NCBI GenBank assembly: GCA_023386955.1 | Contig: JAEWIS010000049.1 | Location: 24,181-88,180, forward strand | Direction: 5' to 3' | Source: Bacillota bacterium | Lineage (GTDB): Bacteria > Bacillota > Bacilli > Paenibacillales > NBRC-103111 | DNA length: 64,000 nucleotides | Shown: positions 1 to 8,728 of the stretch, piece after piece | Layout of the letters: each line of letters starts with the position of its first letter | How positions within the stretch are numbered: position 1 is the stretch's first letter | Program-made: the position numbers and the translations under genes | Notes under the pieces: generated by a model | Told to the model about the DNA's origin: nothing | What the model saw: only the letters and a program-made list of their open reading frames with translations | The model's database searches: none

Positions 1-651
1 GCAACCGGCAAGCTGCAGGTGATGAGAGGCGCTTATGAGGAGCCGGGCGCCAAGGTCTCCTTCACAACCTCCCACCTGTCCGTTTATGCAGTGGCTTACA
101 ATAAGGTGAGCTTCCAGGATGTGAAGGCCTCCGACTGGTTTGAACAGGCCGTTACCTTCATAGCCGCCCGGAAGATTACCGACGGCACAGAGGAGAACCT
201 TTACAGCCCAGGGCAATCTCTGACAAGAGGCCAATTCGTTGTACTGCTAATGCGTGCTTATCAAATGGAGCCGATGGCCGGCGCAGCCGATAACTTCGCC
301 GATGCGGGCGGTGCCTACTATACCGATTACCTGGCTGCTGCCAAACACCTGGGCATTGCCGAAGGTGTAGGCGACAACCGCTTCGCTCCGGAGCAGGAGA
401 TTACGCGGCAGGAAATGTTCACCCTGCTGTACAAGAGCCTGAAGCTGATTCAGGAGCTGCCGGAGGCTTCCGGAAGTCAGAAGCTGTCTGACTTCAGCGA
501 TGTGGATCAAGTCGCACCTTGGGCAAAGGAAGGCCTGTCCCACTTCGTCCAAGCAGGAGCCGTTAGTGGCAGCAACAACCAGCTGTACCCCGGGCAGACT
601 GCAAGCCGGGCGGAGATGGCCCAGCTGCTGTACAACCTGCTGAAGCCTTAA
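1..651 (+). CDS. SLH domain surface protein, C-terminal part (5' end outside window)
   Basis: The frame is already open at base 1, so this is the C-terminal end of a larger protein and the first ATG seen (base 19) is not a true start. Three S-layer homology repeats fill it: one beginning near 'VSFQDVKASDWF', one near 'NFADAGGAYYTDYL' and one near 'LSDFSDVDQVAPWA', each followed by the usual 'TRGQF', 'TRQEM' and 'SRAEM' motifs. SLH triplets bind pyruvylated secondary wall polymer and anchor exported proteins to the Gram-positive cell wall. The N-terminal function cannot be seen. The gene ends with TAA and is followed 20 bases later by a strong hairpin terminator. Two other SLH proteins lie in this window (20220-28322 and 61509-64000). 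The family call is secure; the role of the whole protein is unknown. Confidence 0.9.
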   Translation, partial: ATGKLQVMRGAYEEPGAKVSFTTSHLSVYAVAYNKVSFQDVKASDWFEQAVTFIAARKITDGTEENLYSPGQSLTRGQFVVLLMRAYQMEPMAGAADNFADAGGAYYTDYLAAAKHLGIAEGVGDNRFAPEQEITRQEMFTLLYKSLKLIQELPEASGSQKLSDFSDVDQVAPWAKEGLSHFVQAGAVSGSNNQLYPGQTASRAEMAQLLYNLLKP

Positions 652-670
652 TCTATTTTTAACTACCGAA

Positions 671-702
671 AAGAGCCGGCTGCTTCGCGCAAGCCGGCTC
701 TT
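671..702. terminator. Bidirectional terminator between convergent genes
   Basis: An 11-base perfect stem (AAGAGCCGGCT at 671-681 against AGCCGGCTCTT at 692-702) with a 10-base loop, followed on the plus strand by a T-rich tract. It sits between the SLH gene (plus) and the ABC ATPase gene (minus), both of which end here. Confidence 0.9.
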
Positions 703-720
703 TCATTATTTTCATAACCC

Positions 721-1485
721 CTATATCCCCAGCTCCTGCATCCTCGCAAGAACCGCCTTCACCCGGCTGTCCAACTCCTTCGCACTGCTGCCGTTCCGGG
801 GAAGCAGCAACTCACTGACAATGGATCCGTCGCGCATAAACAATATCCGCCCGGACCGCGCCGCAACCTTGGCGTCATGGGTTACCAGCACCACCGTGGT
901 CCCCTCTTCGTTTATGGCGGCCAGCAGCTCCATTATCTCCTCTGCCGCCGACGAATTCAGTGCTCCCGTAGGCTCATCGCCGAAAATCACCTGCGGATTG
1001 CCCATTAAAGCGCGGCAGATGCCTGCCCGCTGAAGCTGGCCGCCCGATACTTGGGCGGTCTCTCTTTTTTCCAGCTCCGCAATCCCCGTTTTCTTCATCA
1101 GCGCCCTAGCCTTCTCCACAAGTCCTGAGGCGTTTTTGCGGTTGTCCCGCATGGATGGGAGGATGATGTTGTCCAGCAGGTTCAGATTCTTTAAGAGGGT
1201 GGGCTGCTGGAACACAAAACCCATCCGGGTGCGGCGGAGATCCGCCAGCTCCTGCTCGGGCAGGGCCGACAGCTCCTTGCCTTCGAAGATTACCTGTCCT
1301 CCGTCGATGCTGTCCATGCCGCTTAAGGCGTACATCAGGGTGGATTTCCCCGAGCCCGACGGACCCATCACCGAAACAAACTCCCCCTCCTGAATTTCCA
1401 CGGATACCCCATCCAGGACTCTGGCCTTTTCAATGCCGGCTCCGAAGGATTTGACTATTTGCTCACCGCGTATCATCGTTTTCAT
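721..1485 (-). CDS. ABC transporter ATP-binding protein (MacB/LolD type)
   Basis: A 254-residue ATPase with Walker A 'GPSGSGKST' near residue 41, the Q-loop 'FVFQQP', the signature 'VSGGQLQRAG', Walker B 'VIFGDEPTGAL' and the switch histidine in 'VTHDAKVA'. The wording around the signature and the 'GALNSSAAEEIMELL' stretch are typical of ATPases that partner FtsX-like permeases. It starts 3 bases after the stop of the permease gene 1489-3807, so the two are almost certainly one complex. It is the last gene of a TetR-led operon. Transporters of this type in Firmicutes export or detoxify peptides and antibiotics or mechanically release lipoproteins; the substrate here cannot be read from sequence. 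Confidence 0.93.
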   Translation of the reverse strand: MKTMIRGEQIVKSFGAGIEKARVLDGVSVEIQEGEFVSVMGPSGSGKSTLMYALSGMDSIDGGQVIFEGKELSALPEQELADLRRTRMGFVFQQPTLLKNLNLLDNIILPSMRDNRKNASGLVEKARALMKKTGIAELEKRETAQVSGGQLQRAGICRALMGNPQVIFGDEPTGALNSSAAEEIMELLAAINEEGTTVVLVTHDAKVAARSGRILFMRDGSIVSELLLPRNGSSAKELDSRVKAVLARMQELGI

Positions 1486-1488
1486 GGT

Positions 1489-3807
1489 CTACTCCTTCAT
1501 GTACCGGGATATTTGAATGTGACCTGCTCCCCGGGTGCCCGCCACAGTGGCCAGCATAACCGAGGCTGCCATCGCCAACGGACAAACCAGATAAGCCGCA
1601 AGGGGATTCACCGTAAACTCGAAGGCGGAGGCGCCAAAGGAGGAAATCGCCGCTCCCGCCACCACCTCGCCCAGGGTGTTGGCCAGAATCAATCCCAGTA
1701 CAATGGCCACCGCCAGCACAGCCCCTGCGCGGGAGGCATACTGCCTGGCTATATCCGCCGCCGTAAAGCCCAGTGCCTTCAGAATGGCAATGGAGCTTCT
1801 GTCCTTGGCCATCAGCAGCTTCATAAACAATAGCGTAACCAGGAACATAAGCGCCAGGGCAACGGCAAAGGCGGCATAAGCAGCCTTGCCGACAGCACGG
1901 ATGGTGGAGCCGAAGGTTTTGGCCATATACGCCTCAATATCCGACACCTTGGCATACCCGAAGCGCTCTGCATATTCCCTCACCTTGCCGGGGACAGCCG
2001 CCGGATCGGCCAGCTTGGCATAGATGACGCTGCGCATGGTTTCCCCGCTTGTTGCCGCAAGCACCGCCTTGGCCGTTTTGCCCCCATTGGTAATGTCCGA
2101 ATAAAGGCCGCATACGGTTAAGGCTCTTTCTTTTCCATCCACAAGGAGGGTCAGGGTATCGCCCACACCTTTGCCCAGCTCCTCCCCGTTCAGCACAGAC
2201 AGCGCAATTTCGCCGTATGCGGTGGGGGCCCGGCCCTTGGCATAGCTGACCGGAAAGACCTCATGGTCCCCCAGCTCCACATACAACCGCTCCTCTGCGC
2301 CATTTGCCGAACGGGCGGTAAAGCTCCGTGTGGTCAATACGGTATGCTGCGTTACGGCATTGTCACCCTCCAGCGCCTTGGCAATGCCGGCGGACTTGCC
2401 GTCAATATCGTCAGTTTGCTGCAGGTCGAAGCGCAGGTCCGCCTGCCCGATGCCCATATAAGTGCTGAAGCGCTCCGAGGAAATGGTGCTGTACAGGTTC
2501 TGGGGCACGGTCATAATAAACGCCGCGATCACCAGCACCGCAAGCATGGTAGCATAGAGCTTCTTGCGGGAGAGCACATCTTTGATCCCCAGGAATAAGT
2601 TCGTATCCATCAGCCTGCTGCGGCTTAAGCTGATACCACCGGTTTTGCGTGACCGCTCCTGCGGCATACCGAACCGGATGGCCTGGGCGGCAGAAATCCT
2701 CTTAAACCGGGCCAATACCCGGCTCACATAGGCCAGGATTACCAGGAATACCAGCAGTACCCCTGCCAGACCGGCCAACAAAGCGGCTCCCTCATGCCCG
2801 CTTTCGCCCATGGACAGCCTGATCTGCTCCAGCAGCAGCCCCTTGAACAGCAAGGATAATGAATATCCCAGAACGCAGCCAATAGCAGCAATAGCTGTAT
2901 ATTTGGCCAGATACAGTTTTTTGATGTCGCTTACCCGCAGCCCGATGGCCTTCAGAACACCGATTTCCCGGTAATCCTCCTCGATCTTGGCCAGCAGGGT
3001 GAAACGGATGCACAGCATGGCGACGGCCACCACCAGTGCGCTCATCAATAGAATTACCGCGATCATCATTCCGTCGGAAATGGCATTGAGCATTCTGAAC
3101 AGCGGATATGTTACCGTCGGACCGTTGGCCTCCAGCCCTGCGGAGGCGTAGGCGGTTTCGAAGGCGCCAAGCCCCGACAGCTCCTTCAGCCGGAATTCAA
3201 TCAAATATTCAATGCTGCCCTGGTTGCGAAGAGCCGTATAATCCTCCCCGCTGACCAGAAACCGCTTGGAGGAGGACAGGGTGGAATTCATCTGGGAATC
3301 CCGGAGAAAGCCGGCCACCGTCAGCTCCCTACCATCGATCACGGCCTTATCGCCAACCCTTGCGCTGTGGTCCTTCATATAGGCAACCGGAACGTACAGC
3401 TCTCCTGCCGCCGGGCGGATGATGTTCCCATCCAGGTCCAGCAGATAGTCGAAGCGTTCACTTTGGGTGCTGAAGCCGTTGTCCTGGGCGCTGTCGGCCA
3501 GGGATTCCCCGCCCAATACGATCCTCGCCCCCTCCACATTCAGAAACTCCAGCACCTGGTAAGCCTCCACATTGCTGTTCCGCTCCGCAAAAGCGGCAAG
3601 CCGTTCCCGGTCCAGAGGACCCGCATGCATCTGCATAAAATGAGGGGTTTTGGCCTTCACCATCATGGCATCAATGGACCCGGTCAGCTGGACGGCAAGC
3701 AGCGCCGCCAGTGACACCAGCATAGCCGCCGCCCCAACAAACAGCGTGGTAATCAAGGTGGTCGCCTTGCTCTTCCGCACATCATTGCGGATCATTCTCG
3801 CGAACAT
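1489..3807 (-). CDS. ABC transporter permease with two FtsX domains
   Basis: About 772 residues. An N-terminal transmembrane segment is followed by a large extracytoplasmic domain, three helices, another anchor near residue 430, a second extracytoplasmic domain and three final helices, which is the duplicated FtsX/MacB-like layout of full-length single-chain permeases. The open frame extends upstream to 3873, but a strong site (GGAGG, 6 bases) points to the second of two adjacent ATG codons, at 3807; the first, at 3810, would have only 3 bases of spacing. The start overlaps the stop of the MFS gene, so translation is probably coupled. It pairs with the ATPase immediately downstream. No neighbouring two-component system of the BceRS kind is present; control is probably by the TetR repressor at the head of the operon. 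Confidence 0.9.
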   Translation of the reverse strand: MFARMIRNDVRKSKATTLITTLFVGAAAMLVSLAALLAVQLTGSIDAMMVKAKTPHFMQMHAGPLDRERLAAFAERNSNVEAYQVLEFLNVEGARIVLGGESLADSAQDNGFSTQSERFDYLLDLDGNIIRPAAGELYVPVAYMKDHSARVGDKAVIDGRELTVAGFLRDSQMNSTLSSSKRFLVSGEDYTALRNQGSIEYLIEFRLKELSGLGAFETAYASAGLEANGPTVTYPLFRMLNAISDGMMIAVILLMSALVVAVAMLCIRFTLLAKIEEDYREIGVLKAIGLRVSDIKKLYLAKYTAIAAIGCVLGYSLSLLFKGLLLEQIRLSMGESGHEGAALLAGLAGVLLVFLVILAYVSRVLARFKRISAAQAIRFGMPQERSRKTGGISLSRSRLMDTNLFLGIKDVLSRKKLYATMLAVLVIAAFIMTVPQNLYSTISSERFSTYMGIGQADLRFDLQQTDDIDGKSAGIAKALEGDNAVTQHTVLTTRSFTARSANGAEERLYVELGDHEVFPVSYAKGRAPTAYGEIALSVLNGEELGKGVGDTLTLLVDGKERALTVCGLYSDITNGGKTAKAVLAATSGETMRSVIYAKLADPAAVPGKVREYAERFGYAKVSDIEAYMAKTFGSTIRAVGKAAYAAFAVALALMFLVTLLFMKLLMAKDRSSIAILKALGFTAADIARQYASRAGAVLAVAIVLGLILANTLGEVVAGAAISSFGASAFEFTVNPLAAYLVCPLAMAASVMLATVAGTRGAGHIQISRYMKE

Positions 3808-5090
3808 CATACCCCTCCTACTTCCAGCCTCTTCACGGACTTCACCTGGTACAGCAGAATCGAGGTCAGGCATAACAGTCCTCCGGCCACCATAATCAGA
3901 AGCCCCGTACCTCTGCCCGTACCTGTGCCGATCAGCCTTCCGATATTTCCCGCAAGAGCTCCCCCGTCTGTCAGAAGCGGGTTAAACACATAGTCCGCCA
4001 ATACGCCCGAAACCGCATAAGCCGCCACATATCCCAGCTGGGAAATCAGCCCAATCAGCCCCCAGGCTCTGCCTTGTTTGCTGTTCTCGATATTGGTGCG
4101 GGTCAGGAAATCCAGGCTGGCATTGGCGAAGGGCAGCATAGCGAAGAAGAAAAAGCCCGCCGCGCTGATCCATACCATACTCTCCCTCATGCCAAAGGCC
4201 GCCATTCCCAGCCCGGCAAAAAACAGGGAAACGGAAAGCAGCTTCACGTAGCCTTTTTTGATGGGCAGAATGCCAACAACGATGCTGGTGACCAGCATCC
4301 CCGACGCAGCGATGGTGATGATGGTTCCCAATGCGGCACTATCCGAAAAAGCCAGCACCAACGGCGTGGCGAGGGTCTGGATGAATCCCAGGAAAAAGGT
4401 AATGACCGAGGCTATCATGACCAGAACCAGCACACCCCTGTTTTCAGAAACGGCAGCCCAGCCCTCCTTCAATTCCCGGACAAAGGATTGGGGGGAACTA
4501 TTCCTTTGAGAAGCAAGGCCCTTGCGCACCACCAAGGTGGAGGTGACGGTTAGGAAAAAGGTGCATATGTCCAATAGAAGAAGCAGCTTAATATCCGCTA
4601 CCGTGAGCAAAAACCCGGCGATCACCGGCGAAATAAGAAACTTGGCGGACCCGGCCAGCTGGACAAAGCCGCTTGCCTTGGTGAATTGCTCCGGTGTAAG
4701 CAAATCCGTCACAGTAGCCTTGTAGGCAGGGTCCAGGAGGGAGGAAAAGATGGAGCTGACCGTCACTCCCAGGTAAATCTGCCACAGCTGCACCTCGCCG
4801 CGCAGCATACAAACCAGAATAAACACCAAACCCAGGGCAGAGAGACTATCCCCCAGCACCATCAGCAGCCGGCGGTCATAACGGTCCGCCAGCACCCCGG
4901 ATATAGCGCTTAGCAGCAGTCCAGGCATAAAGGCAAACAAGGTAACAAGCGCTACTGCAGAGGCCTTGCCTGTCAGACCGAATACAAATACGCCCAGGCC
5001 AAAGGAGGAAAGCCCGCTGCCAATGGCAGAAACCAGCTGGCCTGACCACAGCAGCATAAATTTTCCGAAGGGATTCCCCGTCCTACTCAT
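3807..5090 (-). CDS. MFS transporter (MFS_3-like efflux pump)
   Basis: A 427-residue integral membrane protein with about 12 predicted helices. The MFS signature 'GVLADRYDRRLLMVLGD' lies between helices 2 and 3, and the protein opens with 'FMLLWSGQLVSAIGSGLSSF', which resembles the EntS/macrolide-efflux branch of the major facilitator superfamily. It is expected to use the proton gradient to export a small molecule. It overlaps the TetR gene upstream by 8 bases and the ABC permease downstream by 1 to 4 bases. Having an MFS pump and an ABC exporter together in one TetR-controlled unit suggests response to one class of toxic compound. The substrate is unknown. Confidence 0.9.
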   Translation of the reverse strand: MSRTGNPFGKFMLLWSGQLVSAIGSGLSSFGLGVFVFGLTGKASAVALVTLFAFMPGLLLSAISGVLADRYDRRLLMVLGDSLSALGLVFILVCMLRGEVQLWQIYLGVTVSSIFSSLLDPAYKATVTDLLTPEQFTKASGFVQLAGSAKFLISPVIAGFLLTVADIKLLLLLDICTFFLTVTSTLVVRKGLASQRNSSPQSFVRELKEGWAAVSENRGVLVLVMIASVITFFLGFIQTLATPLVLAFSDSAALGTIITIAASGMLVTSIVVGILPIKKGYVKLLSVSLFFAGLGMAAFGMRESMVWISAAGFFFFAMLPFANASLDFLTRTNIENSKQGRAWGLIGLISQLGYVAAYAVSGVLADYVFNPLLTDGGALAGNIGRLIGTGTGRGTGLLIMVAGGLLCLTSILLYQVKSVKRLEVGGV

Positions 5091-5721
5091 GGCCGCCTTC
5101 CCCTCCGAACATCCGCATGGCAGGCGCCAGGCTTCCGGGCTTTGCTCCCAGCAGCCGCTCTATGTTGTGGATGAGCGCCGGAATACGTGCTGCCAGCTCC
5201 TCCTCTGTCAGACCGGCTCCATCGTCAAATACCGTATTGGCGTAGATAACCACCATCTCCATACATTCGTAAGGATGCGGTGTGTTGAACAGCCCTTCCT
5301 CTATCCCTTCCCGGATCATGTCTGCCAAGATAGGGGTTAAGCCGCTGACGATCATCCGCTGGATCTTCTGGTGCATCAGCGCGTTCTGGGGCTTGTGGAT
5401 ATGCTCCATCACCTCTTCACCGCCTCCGCCGCCTACATTCATGGATACCACGGTCCGGATGATCCGCTCCACGACCGGTATGCTCTTGTCCGCCGCCACC
5501 TCCCGGGCTGCAGCCATCAGCCGGGTATTGTACCGTTCGATGAGGGCGTCCATAATATCCTCTTTGGACTTATAGTGGTAATACAGCGTGCCCCGGGCAA
5601 TGCCCACCTTCTCCAAAATATCGTTGGTGCTGGTGCCGTCGAAGCCCTTCTGGCCAAACAGCTCATCCGCCGCATCCAATATTTCATCCCGGCGCTCCTC
5701 GGGTTTCTTCACTATTCTCAT
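5083..5721 (-). CDS. TetR/AcrR family transcriptional regulator
   Basis: About 212 residues. The N-terminal helix-turn-helix is clear: 'RRDEILDAADELFGQKGFD' then 'TSTNDILEKVGIARGTLYYHYKSKEDI'. The C-terminal ligand-binding half is helical and not assignable. The frame extends to 5775, but ATG at 5721 is chosen because GGGGAGG lies about 11 bases upstream and because the longer version would translate across the palindrome at 5751-5767, the probable operator. It is the first gene of the operon TetR, MFS pump, ABC permease, ABC ATPase. The likely role is ligand-relieved repression of its own operon. Confidence 0.92.
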   Translation of the reverse strand: MRIVKKPEERRDEILDAADELFGQKGFDGTSTNDILEKVGIARGTLYYHYKSKEDIMDALIERYNTRLMAAAREVAADKSIPVVERIIRTVVSMNVGGGGGEEVMEHIHKPQNALMHQKIQRMIVSGLTPILADMIREGIEEGLFNTPHPYECMEMVVIYANTVFDDGAGLTEEELAARIPALIHNIERLLGAKPGSLAPAMRMFGGEGGHE

Positions 5722-5750
5722 GGTGTGCTGTACCTCCCCGAATTTTGTAG

Positions 5751-5767
5751 ACCGACTGTCTGTCGGT
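5751..5767. promoter_or_regulatory. Putative TetR operator (17-base palindrome)
   Basis: ACCGAC and GTCGGT are perfect inverted half-sites separated by 5 bases. The site lies just downstream of the predicted -10 element and overlaps the expected transcription start of the TetR operon, the usual position for an autorepressor site. The half-sites are seen directly; binding by the adjacent TetR is inferred. Confidence 0.65.
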
Positions 5768-5770
5768 AAC

Positions 5771-5800
5771 ATCATGACATATCCCCCTTGATATTGTCAA
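5771..5800 (-). promoter_or_regulatory. Predicted sigma-A promoter of the TetR operon
   Basis: On the minus strand a perfect TTGACA (5800 to 5795) is followed after 18 bases by CATGAT (5776 to 5771). The palindromic operator begins 3 bases further downstream. Confidence 0.55.
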
Positions 5801-5897
5801 GGAGGTGTATGCCTCTGGGAGAGTGTGTTTGCCGTCTTAGAAGGGGCTGGCTAACTCCTGCGTGCTGCCTGACCTCCCTCCAGGTGAGTGGTTAAAT

Positions 5898-6086
5898 TTC
5901 TAACGGCGGTGAGAGACGCTATTTGCCCCAAAACGGGGTGCTGCAAATTCTAACGGAAGCAGGGGCCGTTATTGGGCTAAAAAAGGGGTTTCGGCGGGGC
6001 AAAAAGCCCAAATAGCGGCTGTGGCCGCCGTTAGATTTTTTGAAGCGGTGTTTTCGCTGAAATAAGGTCTCTGGCCGCCGTTAGAA
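5898..6086. repeat. Mirrored four-copy intergenic repeat (TTCTAACGG family)
   Basis: Part of a 506-base gap (5776-6281) without a gene. Two forward copies start with TTCTAACGG at 5898 and 5948 and run into a GC-rich core followed by TATTTG or TATTGGGC. Two inverted copies end with CCGTTAGA near 6035 and 6086. The step between copies is about 50 bases on each side, so the whole block is close to symmetrical around 5992. No open reading frame runs through it. I do not know a name for this family. Confidence 0.7.
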
Positions 6087-6091
6087 TCTGG

Positions 6092-6264
6092 CAAATAAAT
6101 ATTCTTCGAGTTTCATTCCTTACCGGGAAAGAAGTGTCTTGGAGGCTCAAACACGTTTTGTCGGCCTTGATTTGATTCTTTTATGTTAGGGTTCAAAGCC
6201 GCCAAAAAACTCGCCCTCAAGTCACTTCTTCCCTCCCAGTCATTCCACATGAATATTTATTCGC
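6092..6264. repeat. Long imperfect inverted repeat (possible MITE-like element or structured RNA)
   Basis: The two arms are roughly 75 bases. AATAAATATTC at 6094-6104 pairs perfectly with GAATATTTATT at 6251-6261. GGGAAAGAAGTG near 6125 pairs with CACTTCTTCCC near 6223, and TCGGCCTTGA near 6161 pairs approximately with TCAAAGCCGCC near 6193. No transposase or coding frame is present. It lies between the repeat block 5898-6086 and the 3' end of the helicase gene. Confidence 0.55.
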
Positions 6265-6281
6265 TCATTTATCGCCGGTTC

Positions 6282-8576
6282 CTAAACCAGCTCCAGCAGC
6301 CCCATCTCCAGGCAGGTTTCCAGGTCGAAGGTTTTCACCCCGGCTGTAAACCGGATGCTGATCTCCTTATGGGTTAGCCCGGAGATGGTGCCGCTGCCGA
6401 ATACCCGGTGCTTGACAGACAGCCCCTTCGCCAGGTCGGACCGGTCGCGGACGGCGTTGGGATTGGCGGCAGCCTGCCGTCGGGAAGGCCGCTGGGTGTT
6501 CGCGCCTTGCCGGGACGCGGCAGTCTGTTTCCTTTGCTCTGCCATCTGTTTGCTCAGCCCCGAAGCCTGTTTATTCTGCCCTTCCGCCCGTTTGCTCTCT
6601 GCCCGCTGCTCCGGCGGATTGAGGATATTCCTCACATCGCTGATAAACCGGGATTCGGAGGTTTTTTCCCCGTCCCGCTCCTTGTAGGAGATCATCTGGA
6701 GGTTCACCTTGGCCCGAGTCATGCCTACATAAAACAGCCTGGCCGCCTCCTCCATCAAGGCCTGCTTCACCTCCGGCGTCCCCCGGTCATCGTCCTTGGA
6801 GGGAATAACCCCCTCCACCAGATCGATCATGTACACATGCTCGAATTCCAGACCCTTGGCGCTGTGGAAGGTGGAGAAGGTGACGGCATTTTGCCCCTTG
6901 CGCCGTTTGGATTTCTTGAGCTCCGCCTCCAGATGCTTCAGCCGCTCGTGGAATTGCACCATGGTCTCCAAACCCTCTGCAATCCCCTCCAGCGTGTTCA
7001 GAATCCCCAGCAGATACTCCTTGCGGAAGCCCAGCCGTTCGCACATCCGCTCGATGGCTTTTTCGTAACCCAGCTTCCCGCGGATGGTCTTGATGGCATC
7101 CAGAGGGGGAGTGCCGCGCATCTGTTCGAAGGTTTCCTTGCATTCCTGCAGAAGCTTCACCTGGTAATCCTGGATGGGCGCATACTGCTGGAGGTTATCG
7201 AACACGGACTCGTTGTTGTCGATGCCTCTTACGGACTCCATCTGCTGGCGGGTAATGTACGCGTTCAGCTTCAGATGGATTTTTTCCAGAATATCCATCC
7301 GCTTGTCCGAAAAGGTTAACCGCATAAAATTCAATACATCCTCAACCATCCAATGGCTGAAGAAACGCACATCCGCATCCTTCATATAAAAAGGGATTCC
7401 CGCCCGGTCGAAGGCGTTCATGAGCGCAATGGAGGAGGAATTGTTCCGGTACAGAATCGCCGCCCCGCTAAGGTCCTCAATGCCTTTTATCTCCTGAACC
7501 AGATACTGGGTTTGGGATTCATACCGTGAAAAGCTCTTGTGCTTAATCCTGCCGCGTGAAGGATTATGGGTAAACATGTTCTTGGCGTAGCGGTTCTTAT
7601 TGCGCTTAATAAACGCATTCGCCACATGAACGATCCCCTTGGACGAACGGTAATTTTGCTCCATATAGAGGATGGCCGCATTGGGGTAAACATCCCTGAA
7701 CCGGAGGAGATAGGAGGGTTCGGCTCCGCGCCAGCTGTAGATAGACTGGTCATCATCTGCCACAATGCACAGATTCCCATGTTCCCGGGCCAGCTTCTCG
7801 GCAATGGCATGCTGGACCAGAGAGGTATCCTGGCCTTCGTCGATAAGCAGATAATCGTAGCGCCGCTGGTATTTGCGCAGCAGCTCCCCGTCCTCCTCCA
7901 GCGCCGACTCCGCCCACGTGAGCATATCGTCGAAATCCACCAGCAGGCTGGAATGCCCCGACTGCTTAAACCTCTCGTACTCCTGGAGAACCAGCTCCGC
8001 CTGGGGCACATCGCATTTAACGGACTTCCACTCGTCCGGCGGCAGCATCTTGTTTTTGATAAAGCTGATATAGGTGGTCAAATCCTCCAGCTGGTCATCC
8101 GTTATCCGCTCGCGGGCAACAGAGCTGTAGAGGTCCCGGAGAATGATTTTTTTGTGGAGGGGCAGCTGGCCGTTCTCCTGGAGGGTTTCCTGCTCTTCTG
8201 TGGAGATGTCGCCCTCAATGATCTTGAAGGTCGTTTTCCTCTTCCAGAAATACTCCCGCATCACCTCGAAGGCGAGGCTGTGTATGGTGGAGAAGTCCAC
8301 AGGCGGCAGCTCCGGGAAAAACCGGCTGAACCGCTCCTTCATATCCATTGCCGACGCCTTGCTGAAGGTGACCGCCTTAATCCGCGAAGGGGCCACCCCC
8401 TTCTCCTGTATTAAATAGCCGGTCCGCATAATAATCGTTGTGGTTTTGCCGGAGCCAGGTGTAGCTAACAGCAGCATCGGCCCTTCGGTTTGCACCGCGG
8501 CCTTCGCTTGCACCTCATTCAATTCCACACCAAGCTCCGCTTTTTTCCGCTGAAAAAATCCGGCTGTGTCTCTCAT
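6282..8576 (-). CDS. UvrD/PcrA-like superfamily 1 DNA helicase
   Basis: A 764-residue ATP-dependent 3'-5' helicase. Motif I is 'ATPGSGKTT' at residues 39-47, motif II is 'LLIDEGQDTS', motif III is 'DDDQSIYSWRGA', motif IV contains 'EQNYRSS', motif V is 'FHSAKGLEFEHVYMIDLVEG' and motif VI is 'RLFYVGMTRAK'. The N-terminal 'ELNEVQAKAA' is the Q motif. After motif VI comes a low-complexity linker rich in Lys, Gln, Ala and Arg (about residues 660-715) and then a small terminal module 'VKHRVFGSGTISGL', which resembles the Tudor-like RNA-polymerase-binding end of PcrA. It is longer in its linker and shorter in its helicase body than classical PcrA, so it is probably a paralogue used in repair or transcription-coupled work rather than the main PcrA. 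Confidence 0.9.
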   Translation of the reverse strand: MRDTAGFFQRKKAELGVELNEVQAKAAVQTEGPMLLLATPGSGKTTTIIMRTGYLIQEKGVAPSRIKAVTFSKASAMDMKERFSRFFPELPPVDFSTIHSLAFEVMREYFWKRKTTFKIIEGDISTEEQETLQENGQLPLHKKIILRDLYSSVARERITDDQLEDLTTYISFIKNKMLPPDEWKSVKCDVPQAELVLQEYERFKQSGHSSLLVDFDDMLTWAESALEEDGELLRKYQRRYDYLLIDEGQDTSLVQHAIAEKLAREHGNLCIVADDDQSIYSWRGAEPSYLLRFRDVYPNAAILYMEQNYRSSKGIVHVANAFIKRNKNRYAKNMFTHNPSRGRIKHKSFSRYESQTQYLVQEIKGIEDLSGAAILYRNNSSSIALMNAFDRAGIPFYMKDADVRFFSHWMVEDVLNFMRLTFSDKRMDILEKIHLKLNAYITRQQMESVRGIDNNESVFDNLQQYAPIQDYQVKLLQECKETFEQMRGTPPLDAIKTIRGKLGYEKAIERMCERLGFRKEYLLGILNTLEGIAEGLETMVQFHERLKHLEAELKKSKRRKGQNAVTFSTFHSAKGLEFEHVYMIDLVEGVIPSKDDDRGTPEVKQALMEEAARLFYVGMTRAKVNLQMISYKERDGEKTSESRFISDVRNILNPPEQRAESKRAEGQNKQASGLSKQMAEQRKQTAASRQGANTQRPSRRQAAANPNAVRDRSDLAKGLSVKHRVFGSGTISGLTHKEISIRFTAGVKTFDLETCLEMGLLELV

Positions 8577-8640
8577 ACTCTTCCGTTCCTTTCTTTCGTT
8601 AAACCCTTACTGGCATTATACCATGGTGTGCAAGAGCAGA

Positions 8641-8684
8641 AAAAAACCGGGCGGACATCAGAGTACCTGACATCCATCCGGCTG
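8641..8684 (-). terminator. Terminator downstream of the SDR gene
   Basis: On the minus strand an imperfect 15-base stem with a 5-base loop ends in CCGG followed by seven T. It lies just past the stop of the SDR gene at 8729 and before the helicase gene. Confidence 0.7.
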
Positions 8685-8728
8685 AAACGGAAAAGCTGCC
8701 GCGAAGTGAGCGGGTTTTCAGATACGAC

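Noticed and set aside
5898..6086. Possible CRISPR array
   Set aside because: Repeats are in both orientations, are not identical and have no unique spacers of constant length; no cas genes nearby.
6092..6264. Possible insertion sequence
   Set aside because: Inverted arms are present but there is no transposase frame and no clear target duplication; kept only as a repeat.
6408..8414. Long plus-strand frames (303 and 282 codons) opposite the helicase
   Set aside because: The minus strand carries all SF1 helicase motifs; the plus frames are codon-bias shadows of GC-rich third positions.
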